From positions 39,466,168-39,530,167 of the forward strand of contig CM034534.1 of assembly GCA_020002185.1 (NCBI GenBank): a stretch of DNA of 64,000 bases. The letters are read 5' to 3'. Both the position numbers and the translations under genes were made by a program. Origin of the DNA: Paraescarpia echinospica (Eukaryota; Annelida; Polychaeta; Sabellida; Siboglinidae). Each line of letters opens with the position of its first letter. Position 1 is the first letter of the stretch. The notes beneath the pieces are model-generated. The model saw only the letters and a program-made list of their open reading frames with translations, searched no databases and was not told the origin of the DNA. Shown piece after piece: positions 32,753 to 43,680 of the stretch.

Positions 32753-34080
32753 TCAGGACGGATAGCCACATACGCTTAGAGCTCCTCTCAAGTGTTCCAC
32801 CTCTTCCTTCTTGTCCTCCTCCTCTGAAGTTATCGTCTCATACCTGTTCATAAGGGTTCTGACAACTCCTAACTTCTGATGTTTGGGGTGGGACGCAAAG
32901 TTCAGGTATTGGTCCGTGTGGTTCCTGTACACGATGGACTTCACACTGCTATTTTCCTTTCTGGTGAACTTCGCATCCACGAAGGGTATGCTGTTGTTCT
33001 CTTCTTCTTCTCTAGTGAAAACGATGCTACCTGTGGGGTCTACCGTGTTCATGTGTTGTTGTAATTTTCTTGCCTTCCCTGTATGTACCAGGCAAGTTAC
33101 ATCGTCCACATATCTCTTCCATTTTCTCAGTTGGCAATCGTTTGATGCTATGGCTATGATTTTTTGCTCCAAGTCTTGCATGTACAAGTTCACAACAATG
33201 GGGGATACCGGATTGCCCATGGCTACTCTACACTTCTGTTGGTAAATTTCTCCTCCAAATCTAAAGTACGTAGTCCCCAAGACAAATTTCAACAACTCCA
33301 TGATGTCGTCTACGTTTAGGTTGGTTCTCTTCTTTAGTGTCTTGTCATTCTCTAGTCTTTTTCTGATGATTTCGCCCGGTTCTTTGATCGGAGTCTTTGT
33401 GAACAGCAACACAACATCATATGACACAAATAATTCTCCTTCTTCCATTCTCAGCTTTGTCATTTCTTTCACCAGTTCTTGTGAGTTTTCCGTGTGGTGT
33501 TCTGTTTTTCCAACAAGTGGTTGTGGTGTGTTGGCCAATTCCCTGGATATTCTGTATGCTATTATCTGTGTGTAGTCGACAACTGGTCTGAGTGGCACCC
33601 CCTCCTTGTGGATTTTTGGTGATCCATACATGTGTGGTACTTTTTCTAGCGTAGGATACAAGTACCAGTACTGATCTTTGGTTTGGTGATCTTCCCTTCC
33701 CTCTCCAAGGAATATATCATTCTGATGAGTTCTGTCTTATATTTCTTGGTCGGAACCTTCTTTAACTTCTCATATGTCGCTTCGTCACTTAGCATTTCTT
33801 TATTTTTTTCCTGGTACTCTTTCGTTTCCATGATGACTGTGGCCTTTCCCTGTCCGCGGGGAGTATGGTGGTGGACATCTCTTCTGTAGCTCTTTTAAAG
33901 CTGTTATTTCCTGTATGGTTAGGTTCTGTTTTGGAACTTTTGCTGACTTCAGAACTCCAGCGAGGTTTGCACGAAATGTGTCTTTTTGTTCTTGTCGCTT
34001 GTTCTGCCGCTACGGCGAACTCATCGGTCGGTACTTTTTCTGGCGTTACTGCGTAATTTAGCCCCTTCGCTAATATCTTA
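32753..34080 (-). pseudogene. PLE2 reverse transcriptase
   Basis: The main frame (32753-33661, 302 codons) has the Penelope RT order: PHMYGSPKIHKEGVPLRPVV, then FVSYDVVLLFTKTPI (first catalytic Asp), VAMGNPVSPIVVNLYM, and catalytic YVDD in KWKRYVDDVTCLVHT. Then come FVDAKFTRKE and a C-terminal connector. The N-terminal part continues in other frames at 33646-33831 (EATYEKLKKVPTKKYKT) and to about 34080 (KGLNYAVTPEKVPTDEF). There are at least two frameshifts. It is better preserved than PLE1 and is the reference for that copy. Confidence 0.88.
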
Positions 34081-34082
34081 TT

Positions 34083-34306
34083 TTTGTCTGAAAATTGTAG
34101 ACAAGGAACCCAACAGAAGAATCTGGCTTATCAAGGAAACCATCTGGATCAGGAAAACCAGAACACCCATCAGCAGAGACGAGGGCAATTACGAACTGCC
34201 TCACGTGTACGTCATTCAACGTCATCGGTACCGATTAAGTCGACGTGATACGTTGTCGAAAGCCTCTACCAGGTAAATTAAATGGAAAATAAAAGTTTCT
34301 GATTTA
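34083..34306 (+). repeat. Inverted terminal copy of PLE2 (C-terminal coding + terminus)
   Basis: Plus-strand sequence codes IVDKEPNRRIWLIKETIWIR, the same C-terminal tail as PLE1 and the left end of PLE2. It ends gcctctaccaggtaaatta...aaagtttctgattt. The hammerhead core here is decayed (CCGATTA for CTGATGA). Confidence 0.8.
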
Positions 34307-34590
34307 AAGATGATCGAGTTTGAAGAAATAATCAAGAAAGTCGAACATGCGATTGACTATCAAGAAAACCAGTCAAGACGCTGTAATCTACGTTTCGACG
34401 GCATTGCTGAGGTCGACGGCGAGACGTGGGAGCAAACGGAAAGGAGCGAGCGCAGGGCTATGGCAACATCCCTAGATTTCCCCGAAGTTGAAATGCGCGC
34501 CATTAACATTGAGCGCGCACAACGAACTGGCGGCACGGGAACGAGAGCCCGGACCATCGTGTTCAAGTTCGTGTCGTTCAAGGATCGCTT
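34307..34590 (+). pseudogene. LINE ORF1, 3' half (RRM-like region)
   Basis: This continues the ORF1 interrupted by PLE2: EEIIKKVEHAIDYQENQSRR, then CNLRFDGIAEVDGETWEQTE, INIERAQRTGGTGTRART and IVFKFVSFKDR. This is the L1/CR1-type ORF1 central RRM-like domain signature (NLRF.GI.E; ERAHR.G; R.I..KF..FKDR). At about 34590 it is cut by a minus-strand LINE. Confidence 0.8.
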
Positions 34591-35953
34591 TCGTTTGCCA
34601 GTCTCCCCACTCGCCAGACGTCGGCTCCCATCCATTCCTCTATGTCCTTCCCCCATTGTCTCCTAGGTCTTCCTCTGCTTCTTCTGCCTTCCACTTTTCC
34701 TTCCATTATTAGTCTCTCTAGAGACTGATGCCGTTTCACATGGCCGAAATAACTTAGTTTATGTTTCTTTACAAAGTTCAATAAAGTCCCGGGTATAACA
34801 CCAAGCTCATCTGCGATGGATTCGTTAGTTCTGCGTTCAGTCCACGAAACTCGTAATATCTTTCTATAACACTTGTTTTCAAATGCATTTATACGTTTAG
34901 TAATGTTCTTATTAATATGTAGCCGTTGGAAATATGCAGACTCGGATAATTCATAGTTTCGTATCTTTGTTCGTTGCTTTCCACAGCTTCTTCATCTCCG
35001 TCAACTTTTTACACGCCATTGCCAACCTCCGCTTGATCTCTTTCGTCCCATCTCCATCCGCTTCTATCAGTGACCCCAGATATTCAAAACTTTCCACTCG
35101 TTCTATTTCCTCGCCATCTACTGTGACTTCTGATGGTTTTCGACATCCCTTCACATCCATAATCTTAGTCTTCTTTACGTTTAGTTTCAATCCTTTCATC
35201 TCGCTGTGCTCTTTAATAGTAGTTATCAGTTTATCCAATCCCTCTTTTGTATCGGATATTAACGCTGTGTCATCGGCATATCTCAATTAATATATCTCCT
35301 GTCCATTCACTTTCAGTCCATTAAAAAACTTGCTTCTCGTGTCAGTCTCGACTTCTTTCATGATATTCTCTGTGTAGAAACTGAATAGGTGGGGGTATAA
35401 AATGAACCCGTCTCACTCCCTTGCCGACTGGGAACCAATCTGTGGTACCAAACTCTAATCTCACTGCAGACTGCTGTCCAACATGTAAATTTTGGATAAG
35501 TGATGTAATTTTCTGGTCAAATCCCATGCGTATCAAGGTTTTCCAGAGTTGTTGATGACTAACATTATCAAAAGCTTTTGAATAATCTATGAAACAGATC
35601 CTAAGGTCATGGTTGAATTCTCTGCATTTCTGAATTAACATCTTCAGGTTGAAAATGTGATCGCATGTTCCTCTTCCAGTCCTGTAACCAGCTTGTTTTC
35701 TGTTGACTTCACATTCTAATTTTGTTGTGATTCTCTTCATTATGATTTTTAGCATAATTTTGCTCGCATGGCTGATGAGGGATATAGTCCTGTGGTTTGA
35801 GCATTCTTGTATGTCACCTTTTTTTGGTATTGGTATATGGATGGCTCGTTTCCAGTCCATGGGCCATGTTCCACGTTTCAATATTTTCTTGCATAATGTG
35901 TGATGGATATCCACGCCTGCTTCGCCACTTGCTCTTATTAGCTCTGCAGTGAT
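34578..35953 (-). pseudogene. LINE reverse transcriptase (endonuclease-RT type), 5'-truncated
   Basis: On the minus strand the RT starts near 35953 (LIRASGEAGVDIHHTLC). It continues with KKGDIQECSNHRTISLISHA, GYRTGRGTCDHIFNL and the first catalytic Asp in CFIDYSKAFDNVSHQQLW (35342-35914). After a deletion near 35340 the catalytic YADD appears (MRYADDTALISDT, 35286). The thumb follows (ESFEYLGSLIEADGDGTKEI). The tail has LSYFGHVKRHQSLERLIMEG and RGRPRRQWGKDIEEWMG. The KL.YFGHV.R..S....I..G tail is typical of I/Nimb- or RTE-like LINEs. It inserted into or replaced part of the ORF1 copy. Confidence 0.85.
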
Positions 35954-35954
35954 G

Positions 35955-37011
35955 TTATAGGGTTACAAACTGTACTGTAATTCCAGAAAAAAAACAAGGT
36001 GGTGGCGTTGCCATATGTGTGTGAATCTGTACTTAATAATTGCCATATTTCTTTAAGGAATATATCGTATGGTGTTGATAACTGTTTTAAAGCATCTTTA
36101 TTGAGATACAAATTAGTAAACTAAAAAATAAAGTCGGTTGTATATATAAAGTATATATAAACCGAATACTAGCATCAGCAAATTTAATTACAATCTGTCA
36201 TTCATACTGGGAAATCTCACCAGCAAAATTGGTTATATATGTGGTGATTACAATATAGACCTATCGCACTGCGAAGACCAAGCTGAACCAAAATACTTCA
36301 TTGATCAAATGTTTACCTCTGGATTATATCTCTTGATCACCAGGCCCACGCGAATAACAAGCACGATTGCTAGTATAATAGATACCATTTTCTGTTCTGA
36401 ACTGTGTAGAAACAAAATGTGCGGCATTGTTTTCAGCGATGCTACAGATCATATACCAATTTTCGTCCTGTGTGACAACAGCACTTATGCGGTTATCAAC
36501 GATGATTCAACATATAAATATAACAGAACGTTAGATGAGGACTATTTAAAACAAACTTGAGCACGATTTAAACTATGCAAACTGGGACACTGTAATGAAT
36601 GCGTCAAACCCTGATTTAGTGTTCTCACGCTTTATACAAATGCTAAATAACACTTATAACAATGCATGTCCTGTCAAAATGAAAAAGTATTCAAGAAAGA
36701 CAAAAAAGAATGATAAACCTTGGTTATCAAGAGGGCTAAAAACGCTTGCATAAAGATGAATAACCTGTACTTATTACCAGAAAGCGGCTACAAAAATAAG
36801 TTAACAAAATTATTACTTCTAGAAAAGAAAAACTATTACAGAAAAAACTCGACGATTAAAAAATAAAGAAATAGCTAATCATTTGAACAATTTTTTCGTT
36901 GACATAGGTACCAAATTATCCAGCCTCATAGAACCCTGCCCGGGAACAAAGCCAACCGACTTTGTAAAACGTACTGTATCACAATCAATGTATATATCCC
37001 CCGTTACTAAG
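35955..37011 (+). pseudogene. LINE-E, endonuclease to RT N-terminus
   Basis: Decayed frames give the end of the AP-endonuclease: GDYNIDLSHCED (about 36238), then LLITRPTRITSTIASIIDTI and DATDHIPIFVLCD (36309-36560). The linker (FIQMLNNTYNNACPVKMKK, KPWLSRGLK) and the RT start (ANHLNNFFVDIGTKLSSLIE, about 36880) follow. Continuity is lost at about 37011, where the minus-strand CR1 begins. The 3' end of a similar LINE in the same orientation is found at 41216-41607. Confidence 0.75.
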
Positions 37012-39170
37012 TTTCCATAAGGGTATTATTAGCTCTTTTTCCTTATACGTTATATTTCGCCTAATTAATCCAAGGATTTGATTACCCTTTGAAGCAGCAA
37101 TACCGCACTGCTCTGAAACCTTCATATCAGCACTAATGGTTAACCCTAAGTTCTTTTATTTTACAGTAGTACTTAGTACAGAACCCCCTATTGTATACTG
37201 CCATTTTTCAGATCATTTTATCAACCTGTCAAGATCATCTTGTAAATGTTTTTATCTCCGTCACGTTTAATCCTTATAAACAATGTTGTATCATCCGCAA
37301 ATTTCAACACCTTGCTTGATATATCATCGTCCAAATCGTTGATATATATTAAGAATAATATAGGTCCCAGTACTGATCACCGTAGTTCCCCACTCAAAAC
37401 TGATTTCCAGTTTGAAGCCTCCCCATCAACTACTACACGTTGTTTTCTGTCAATCAGCCATTTTTCTATCCAAGGACTTTTAGTTTAAGCAGTAATCTTC
37501 GATGTGGCACTTTGTCTAAAGCTTTCTGAAAATCTAAGTAGATGATTTCTACTGGTGTTCCATCGTCTACCCTATTAGTGATATCTTCCAAAAAAACATA
37601 ACATATTTTTTAAGCATGACCTCGCTTTTATAAACCCATGTTGAGATGGGTTTAACAAGTTATGTTTAACAAGAAAATCCACCATGTGATCTTTAATTAG
37701 TCTTTCTAATAATTTGCCATTCACTGACGTTAAACTCACTGGTCTGTAGTTCTCTGACTAGTTTCTGGAACCTTTTTTAAAATAACGGTATAACGTTTGC
37801 TTCTTTCCATTCTAAAGGAACCACTCCCTCTTCCAATGACAAATTGAAAACTGTTGCAAGTGGTATGCTAATTTGTTATACAATTTCTAACAGTAGTTTA
37901 GGCGGAATCCCATCCACTCCAGGTGATTTATTATCCTGCATAGCAATAATTTTCTTAGCTACCATTTCCGGGGTTACAATTAACTGTCCTAAATAGTCTG
38001 ATTCTGCCCCCTTGAACATAGCCTCTGGTACTGGCAATTAAGTAATATTTTCCCTGGTAAACACTGAACTAAAATACTCATTTAGGTCTTTATTCTGCCA
38101 TTAGCAATCCATCTGATATTATATTTCCAGCACTATCTTCTAGAGGACCGATCGTATCCTTAACTTTCTGTTTGCTCAGAACATATGTATAAAAACTCTT
38201 GCTGTCTTGTTTTATATTACAAGCTAATTTTTTTCGTAGCTTCTCTTCTAATTTCAGTTGTAGCTTGGTTTAGTGCTTCTTTTTAAATGTTGTAGTCTTC
38301 GTCATTTCCAGTACGACTATATGACTTACACATCATTTGTTAGTACTTAATTTTTCTAATGGCTTCTTTCGATCAGTATTTCTTTGTAGACCGTTTCCCT
38401 TGTTTTTTCAAGGAACAAATTTATTGACGATGCATTCTATTTCACTCTTTAAGATATTCCAGCATTCTGTTGCTGTCTTATTCATCAGTGTGTTATTCCA
38501 GTCTATCTTTACAAATATTTCGTCATTTCTTTGTATCTTCCGTTGTGGAAATTTCTCCTGAACTGCTTTTTATTATTTCTTTCTGATTTTGTTTTGATGG
38601 TAAAATGTATCTGGTTGTGATCACTACTTCCCGATGGCTCACATAATTTGACATTGTCAACTAATTCAATATGTGAGGACAAAACTATGTCTAACACATT
38701 CTCACCACTGGTTGGCTCTAGCACATGTTGAACAAGGAAACTGTCTTGTACTAAAACTAAAAACTTGTGGTCCTCACTCCCCGTACTCTGTACAGATTTC
38801 CATTTTATATGACCATGGTTAATACAGTCCCGTTTGCTAAATTCCCTTATACCGTTTTGTACTTTCTCTTCTATGCTTATGTTTGGACTTCGATAAACTA
38901 ACCCCACCGTCAACGTTGAGTTCCCTGTAACTATGTTACGCCAAACAGCTTCTTCGCAATCTGCTTCTCTTTCTAATTGTATTTCATAAGTCTGGATAGA
39001 TTCTTTAACATATAAAATAACTCCACCTCCACTTCTTCCTATTCTATCTTTCCTGAACATTACATAGCCTATTAGTCCCAATTCGGCATCTGATATATCA
39101 GTGGTGGCCCATGATTCGCTTATGTCTGTTATGTGAGGGTAACTATCTTCTACCATAATGTTTAGTTCAC
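37012..39170 (-). pseudogene. CR1 copy A, ORF2 (endonuclease-RT)
   Basis: Nucleotide comparison with CR1 copy B (43681-46662) shows 85-90% identity by eye over most of the length. On the minus strand, 39156-38509 codes the AP-endonuclease: TDISESWATTDISDAELGL, GGGVILYVKESIQTYEI, VGLVYRSPNIS and EPSGSSDHNQIHFTI. RT sequence runs from about 38500 to 37012 but is riddled with stops and single-base changes. The last few hundred bases of CR1 are missing. This enzyme would reverse-transcribe the element RNA at a nicked chromosomal site. Confidence 0.85.
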
Positions 39171-39348
39171 TTCTTTTGTTTTTCTATGCTCCTTGCATTT
39201 AAACAAACGCATATCCAGATTCAAAACAGTTTTGCAGGCTGTCCTTTGCTGATTTATTTCTGGTGTCTTTACGTATGCCTCCTGTTTCAGGCTTCTCTGT
39301 GAATCCCCCCTACGAATCTAATTTAAATAGATGCAGCCTGTCCCACTG

Positions 39349-40492
39349 TCAACATATTGCAGCAAGTTCTCTGAAAAACTGCTGCCCCTTTCCACTTAGA
39401 TGGAGGCCATCTCTCATGTACATATCTTCACTTCCAATAAAGTATCCCCATAAATCTACGATTCCCACCACCTCTTCTTTACACATCTGCTCAACTAGTG
39501 CGTTGATTACCATCCTCTTGCAGTTTCTATACCTTGTCCCCTTCCTCCCATTATTGGCAACATTCATGAGAGAGTAATCTGTTCGATTCTTGTCTTCTTT
39601 AATTTCCTCACTAACTGTCTGTACTTCTGTAGTATCCCAGTGGATCCCTCCCTGTATGAATTATTTGTCCCTACGTGTACTAGAATTGCCGTGCCCCAAT
39701 ACCTTTTTTCTCTACCCTTTCAGTCACATATTCTATTCTAGCACCCGGCAAACAAACAACGACGTCCCCCCTCGCTTAGTGTCTTATCTGTCTTTTTCAG
39801 AATAGAGTCGCCCATGAACACCCTCTCTTTTCTCAATGCCCCCTCAATCACTGCCTCGGAGTAGCTCCTTCTCCGGTTTGCACTTGTCTGATTGTAGTCG
39901 TTTTCCCCTGTCTTCTGTTCTGCTGTCACAATCTCTTCCGTTCCATTCTGTTCAGATGCTATTTCTCTTGTCACCTTTCCCCCTATCATCGTCCCTCCCA
40001 ACTTCTCTTCTGTCACATTTACTTTCACTTCCTTTCTTCCCGTCATCTATCCTCCCATTGCATTTCCTTCTCTCGTCTCCCGTCTCTTTTTCCCTCCTAC
40101 CTCTTTCACTACGGTCATTTTTCCCCTGTCACCTTCACGCCTGTCACATTTCCTGCTGTCGATCGTCCTATCTCTTCCTCTCCGATCACCTTCCCTCCTC
40201 TCAGTCTCCTTTCCTCAGTCTTCCTGCAACTACTCTGGTCCTTTAGTTTCACAGTATTCCCAACTCTCTCCCTGTCGTCTCTCTCCATTCCACCTGTCTC
40301 CTTGCTGATTCTCATCTCCATCTCCTTCACAATATCTACAATCCTAGCTACCTCCTTCTCCAGACATTCCACCTTCCAACACTCCACGCACCAAAGGTGA
40401 ATGCCTCTTCCTTCCCACAGCTGGATTGGACAAAATCCACCCAACTGAGGCAGTCGTCGCACACCAAATGTCACTTGACTTGCCGCTTGCAA
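39349..40492 (-). pseudogene. CR1 copy A, ORF1 with SGNH-type esterase domain
   Basis: Read on the minus strand from 40492. The start contains C/W-rich segments (LWCVECWKVECLEKEVARI) and a coiled coil. A Lys/Glu-rich linker follows. Then SGNH-hydrolase blocks appear: VFMGDSILKK (block I, GDS) within 39738-40046, HVGTNN (block III) near 39670, and MRDGLHLSGKGQ (block V, DxxH) in 39349-39567. Such an esterase domain in ORF1 is known from CR1-group LINEs. The reading frame is broken at about 40100, 39735 and 39600. Its role in retrotransposition is not established. Confidence 0.8.
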
Positions 40493-41215
40493 GGATCTAT
40501 ATCAGAATTCATTTAATTATAATAATATAATTAGCTATTTAAATAGTTTAGTCAACAATGTTCCATATTCACTGTCTGTGTAGCCCTTAAGAAGACTGTT
40601 TACAGTGCACTAATGTTACAATTTACGTAAGATTGCCTTGTTTATTTCGGTTACGGTTTTTGGTTATAGTCACAGCTGACTATGTATCCTATCACAAATG
40701 CTAACGTTACCGGTAGTGACTTAATTTTAAATACAATCAATTACTTTACGCTAGACTGCCTTATTTATTTACGTTATACCGCGCCCTAACAAATACGTGG
40801 GACACTAGCTACATAAATAAACTTAGTTCGCCCAGTTATCGCAAATGCTTATTTTAAGAACAATGTTACCTAATCGAACTGTCTAGCAGGTACTGGTTTA
40901 CATAGATATTATCTTATGTAAGTAAGTTTATGTTTGTTACTTTACAAACTTATCGTAAGCAAGCTTACCCTATTATCACTCACTAAACTAAAGTGTTCTA
41001 AAATACTTTATCTAACTAACTTTAAGCGCAACGGCTACTCAATATATGTTTACTGCTACTTTATGAATTATATTAAGGCAAGAATAATACTTATTAATCA
41101 GTAATTCCACTTGGTTATCACCTTTTCTGCACCACCAATTTCTACGACCTATCTCCGCCAAACACTGTTCTATATTAAAAATACAAACACCACCCTCCGA
41201 CTGCTGTCACTCACC
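40493..41215 (-). mobile_element. Probable CR1 copy A 5' untranslated region
   Basis: No coding frames. It lies upstream of ORF1 on the minus strand and ends near 41215, where plus-strand LINE tail sequence begins. The outer end (minus: cggtgagtgacagcagtcgg) resembles typical CR1 5' ends, but this is from memory and not aligned. Confidence 0.4.
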
Positions 41216-41607
41216 GTCAAGAGTATATAAACGTGGAACAATTTACCCAAAAAATTGACTCAGCTTCCAAGTTTAACACATTTAAAAAAACACTCAAGTT
41301 GTCATTACTCTCTACATATTCGTGAATTGTTAATTGAATATGATGTTTAGTTAAACCCATGTATTACAGTGTAGTAACAGAAGCACTATAATAGCACGTT
41401 TATACACAGTGTATGAGTTATGAATATTATTTTGTAATTTATTTACAATTCGTGTGTCGTATTTATTAAGTTTTTTTAGTTTGAGAAGGCCATAGCAACA
41501 TATGAGTCTATGACTTCAACTATGTCATTTAGCAGCAGCAGCACACCTTACTGTGCATATATTATTATGTTGTTGTTGAATAAACTTTCATTCATTCATT
41601 CATTCAA
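41216..41607 (+). pseudogene. LINE-E 3' end with (TTCA)n tail
   Basis: The decayed C-terminus reads TWNNLPKK, then DSASKFNTFKKTLKLSLL after a frameshift (about 41230-41310). This is the usual end of LINE ORF2 proteins. A 3' UTR follows, and the tail gaataaactttcattcattcattcattca (41578-41606). It stops 21 bp from the edge of the TMEM8-like exon. Confidence 0.75.
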
Positions 41608-41628
41608 TAGAGAACTGACAAAACGCAC

Positions 41629-41892
41629 CCACGAAGTTACCATGATGACGAACGTGACGAAGTTCGGCACGAGGAACACGTACAGGTCGGATCTGTTCCA
41701 CTGTACACCCATTGTCAGTCCGAGAGCCACGGCTGTCAACACTGTCAGTCGACATTGTGGAGTCAGTGCCGCCATTTCAATCATAGTCACGGAGAAAGAG
41801 TATATGGAGCCGAAGAAATCTCCGTGTAACAACACATCGTATTCGAACAGACAGTACGTGTACTTGGAGGTGACATCACATCTGTGGTAGAT
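41629..41892 (-). CDS. TMEM8/PGAP6-like membrane protein, upstream exon
   Basis: Acceptor ctttttttgtag lies before 41892 and donor TGG|GTGCGT at 41629/41628. The exon is 264 bp, phase 0 at both ends, and joins the 30762-30972 exon in frame. It encodes IYHRCDVTSKYTYCLFEYDV, then LLHGDFFGSIYSFSVTMIEM and two further hydrophobic helices. The YHxCD and LLxGDFxGS patterns are typical of TMEM8 proteins and carry the first conserved His/Asp. The intron to the next exon is 10.66 kb and packed with transposons. Earlier exons (the EGF-like and N-terminal parts) were not found in this window. Confidence 0.82.
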
Positions 41893-42044
41893 CTACAAAA
41901 AAGACAGCATACTCTACATGCATGATTGACGTAGATACATGGACAGTAGATATAAGTTACAGAATCAGACAGACAACTGTCAAACAGACATTCCACCAGA
42001 AAGGAGCACCGCACAAGTTACCACCTTGATATTCATTCCCCAAC

Positions 42045-43680
42045 TGTGAATGAATGAATGAATGAATGAATGAATGAATGAATGAACGTTTATTCAGAAC
42101 ATTGATAATAATATATATATACAAAGCAAGACAACCAAACAAGTTTAACTATAATACAAGTGAGAATATACAATGTTTGAAGGGGATAAATACGAAGTCA
42201 TTGACTTTTGTGTAAATTTACCCGTGACATATATTTAAATATAATTATATACCTGTATGTATACACGCATATACATGCATATACACACACACATATATAT
42301 ATACATACATATTTACACATTCACATACATACGTACATGTATATTAAGACATCAATATATATATTAATCGAATTTGCTATTCATCTAACCATCTAGCTAC
42401 AATACTTGAAAACATGTAATGGAATATGTGCATATTCAAATTTAAAGTATTTGATAAGTACACATCTTTACACACATTGTAGTTTCCTCAATGGCATGAT
42501 TATATTTGTGTATGATTTTGTTTAGATTTCCACAACCATATATTTTTATCAAATAAAAGGTTCTTGCATTTACGCTTAAATTCAGTAATAGTATTGGTAG
42601 TTTTTAAATGATCACATAGAGAATTCCATAATTGCACTCCCTTTACACACAGAGACATTGATCGCATGGTAGAACAGACTCTCTGTCGTTCTAAGTCATG
42701 ATTAGCTCGCATTGGGTATGCTATTTCCCGTCTAGTAAACAAACACTGAATATTTGATGGCAAACAGCTGTAGTAAGCTGTGTACATAAATAATGATGTT
42801 TTCTCTTCTATGATATCTAGAAATTTTAGAACATGTAATTGTTGGAAAATTGAGTTTGCATGATCCAACAGTCTTGCACCAAATATAATGCGGATTACTC
42901 TTTTTTGTAATAAGAAAATACAGTTAGTATTTGTTGGGTACGTGTTTCCCCATATCTCTGCACAGTAATTCAATTACGGCAAAAAGAGAGAACTGTATAG
43001 AATACGTCTATTACTTCTATCAAGTAGATGGCTGCATCTATGCATTATAGCAGTACTTTTTAAAAACTTTGATTGTACGTATTTTATATGACCTTTCCAA
43101 TTTAGTAGATCATCAATAAACACACCCAAAAACTTGGTGACCCTTACTCTTTCGATATTAACATTTCGTATTTTTATATTAACTTCTTTGTTGAGCATAC
43201 GATTTCCAAATAACATATAATTGGTTTTATATATGTTCAGAGTTAATTTATTTACCTCAAACCATGTATACATTTGGTCCAGTACGTTACATACTGTTTC
43301 GTTTAGTTTATTGATGTTACTATTTGCATAAAAAATATCAGTATCGTCTGCAAAGAGAATGTATTTTACTAGATTAGATATGTTACAGATATCATTAACG
43401 TATAGAATTAATAGTTTGGGGCCCAAGTTCGAACCCAGTGGGACACCACATGAAATATTGCGCACAGCAGAATTACATTTGTCAATGGACACAAATTGTT
43501 TTCTGTTTTCTAGATAACTATTTAACCAGTTAAATGCCACACCACGGATACCAAGAAATTCCATTTTTTACATAACAGTTTGTGATTGACAGTGTCAAAT
43601 GCCTTTTTAAAATCGATAAAAACACCAATAGCATATTTTTTGGCATCCAATGATTGGGTTATTGCATCAACAAGATCTAC
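42045..43680 (-). pseudogene. LINE-D 3' part: RT palm, C-terminus and (ATTC)n tail
   Basis: On the minus strand it starts at about 43680 with DLVDAITQSLDAKKYAIGVF, then the first catalytic Asp in FIDFKKAFDTVNHKLL. 43564-42974 gives SCGVPLGSNLGPKLLILYVN and catalytic FADD (LFADDTDIFYANS), then thumb. 42973-42500 gives the tail (NYCAEIWGNTYPTN, KRVIRIIFGARLLDH). The 3' UTR includes a TA/CA-rich stretch (42230-42370) and ends gaataaacgttcattcattc... at 42048-42087. Only one stop (about 42973) and one frameshift (43560) break the RT. This is the downstream part of the element continued at 46663-48362. Confidence 0.88.
42048..42087. repeat. (GAAT)n microsatellite, LINE-D tail
   Basis: About ten GAAT units, the complement of the ATTC tail of LINE-D. 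It lies about 155 bp from the acceptor of the TMEM8-like exon. Confidence 0.95.

Larger units (their letters stand above)
32055..34306 (-). mobile_element. Penelope-like element 2 (PLE2)
   Basis: Flanked by a perfect 11-bp TSD, aagatgatcga, at 32044-32054 and 34307-34317. The ORF is on the minus strand. The left end starts with the same ttactgaacattcttcagga extension as PLE1, then the terminus with hammerhead-like core. The right end carries an inverted, longer copy of the terminus including about 150 bp of C-terminal coding sequence. Total length is 2,252 bp. Confidence 0.9.

Noticed and set aside
42230..42370. TA/CA-rich stretch as a possible origin or regulatory element
   Set aside because: It lies in the 3' untranslated part of LINE-D and is simple low-complexity sequence.
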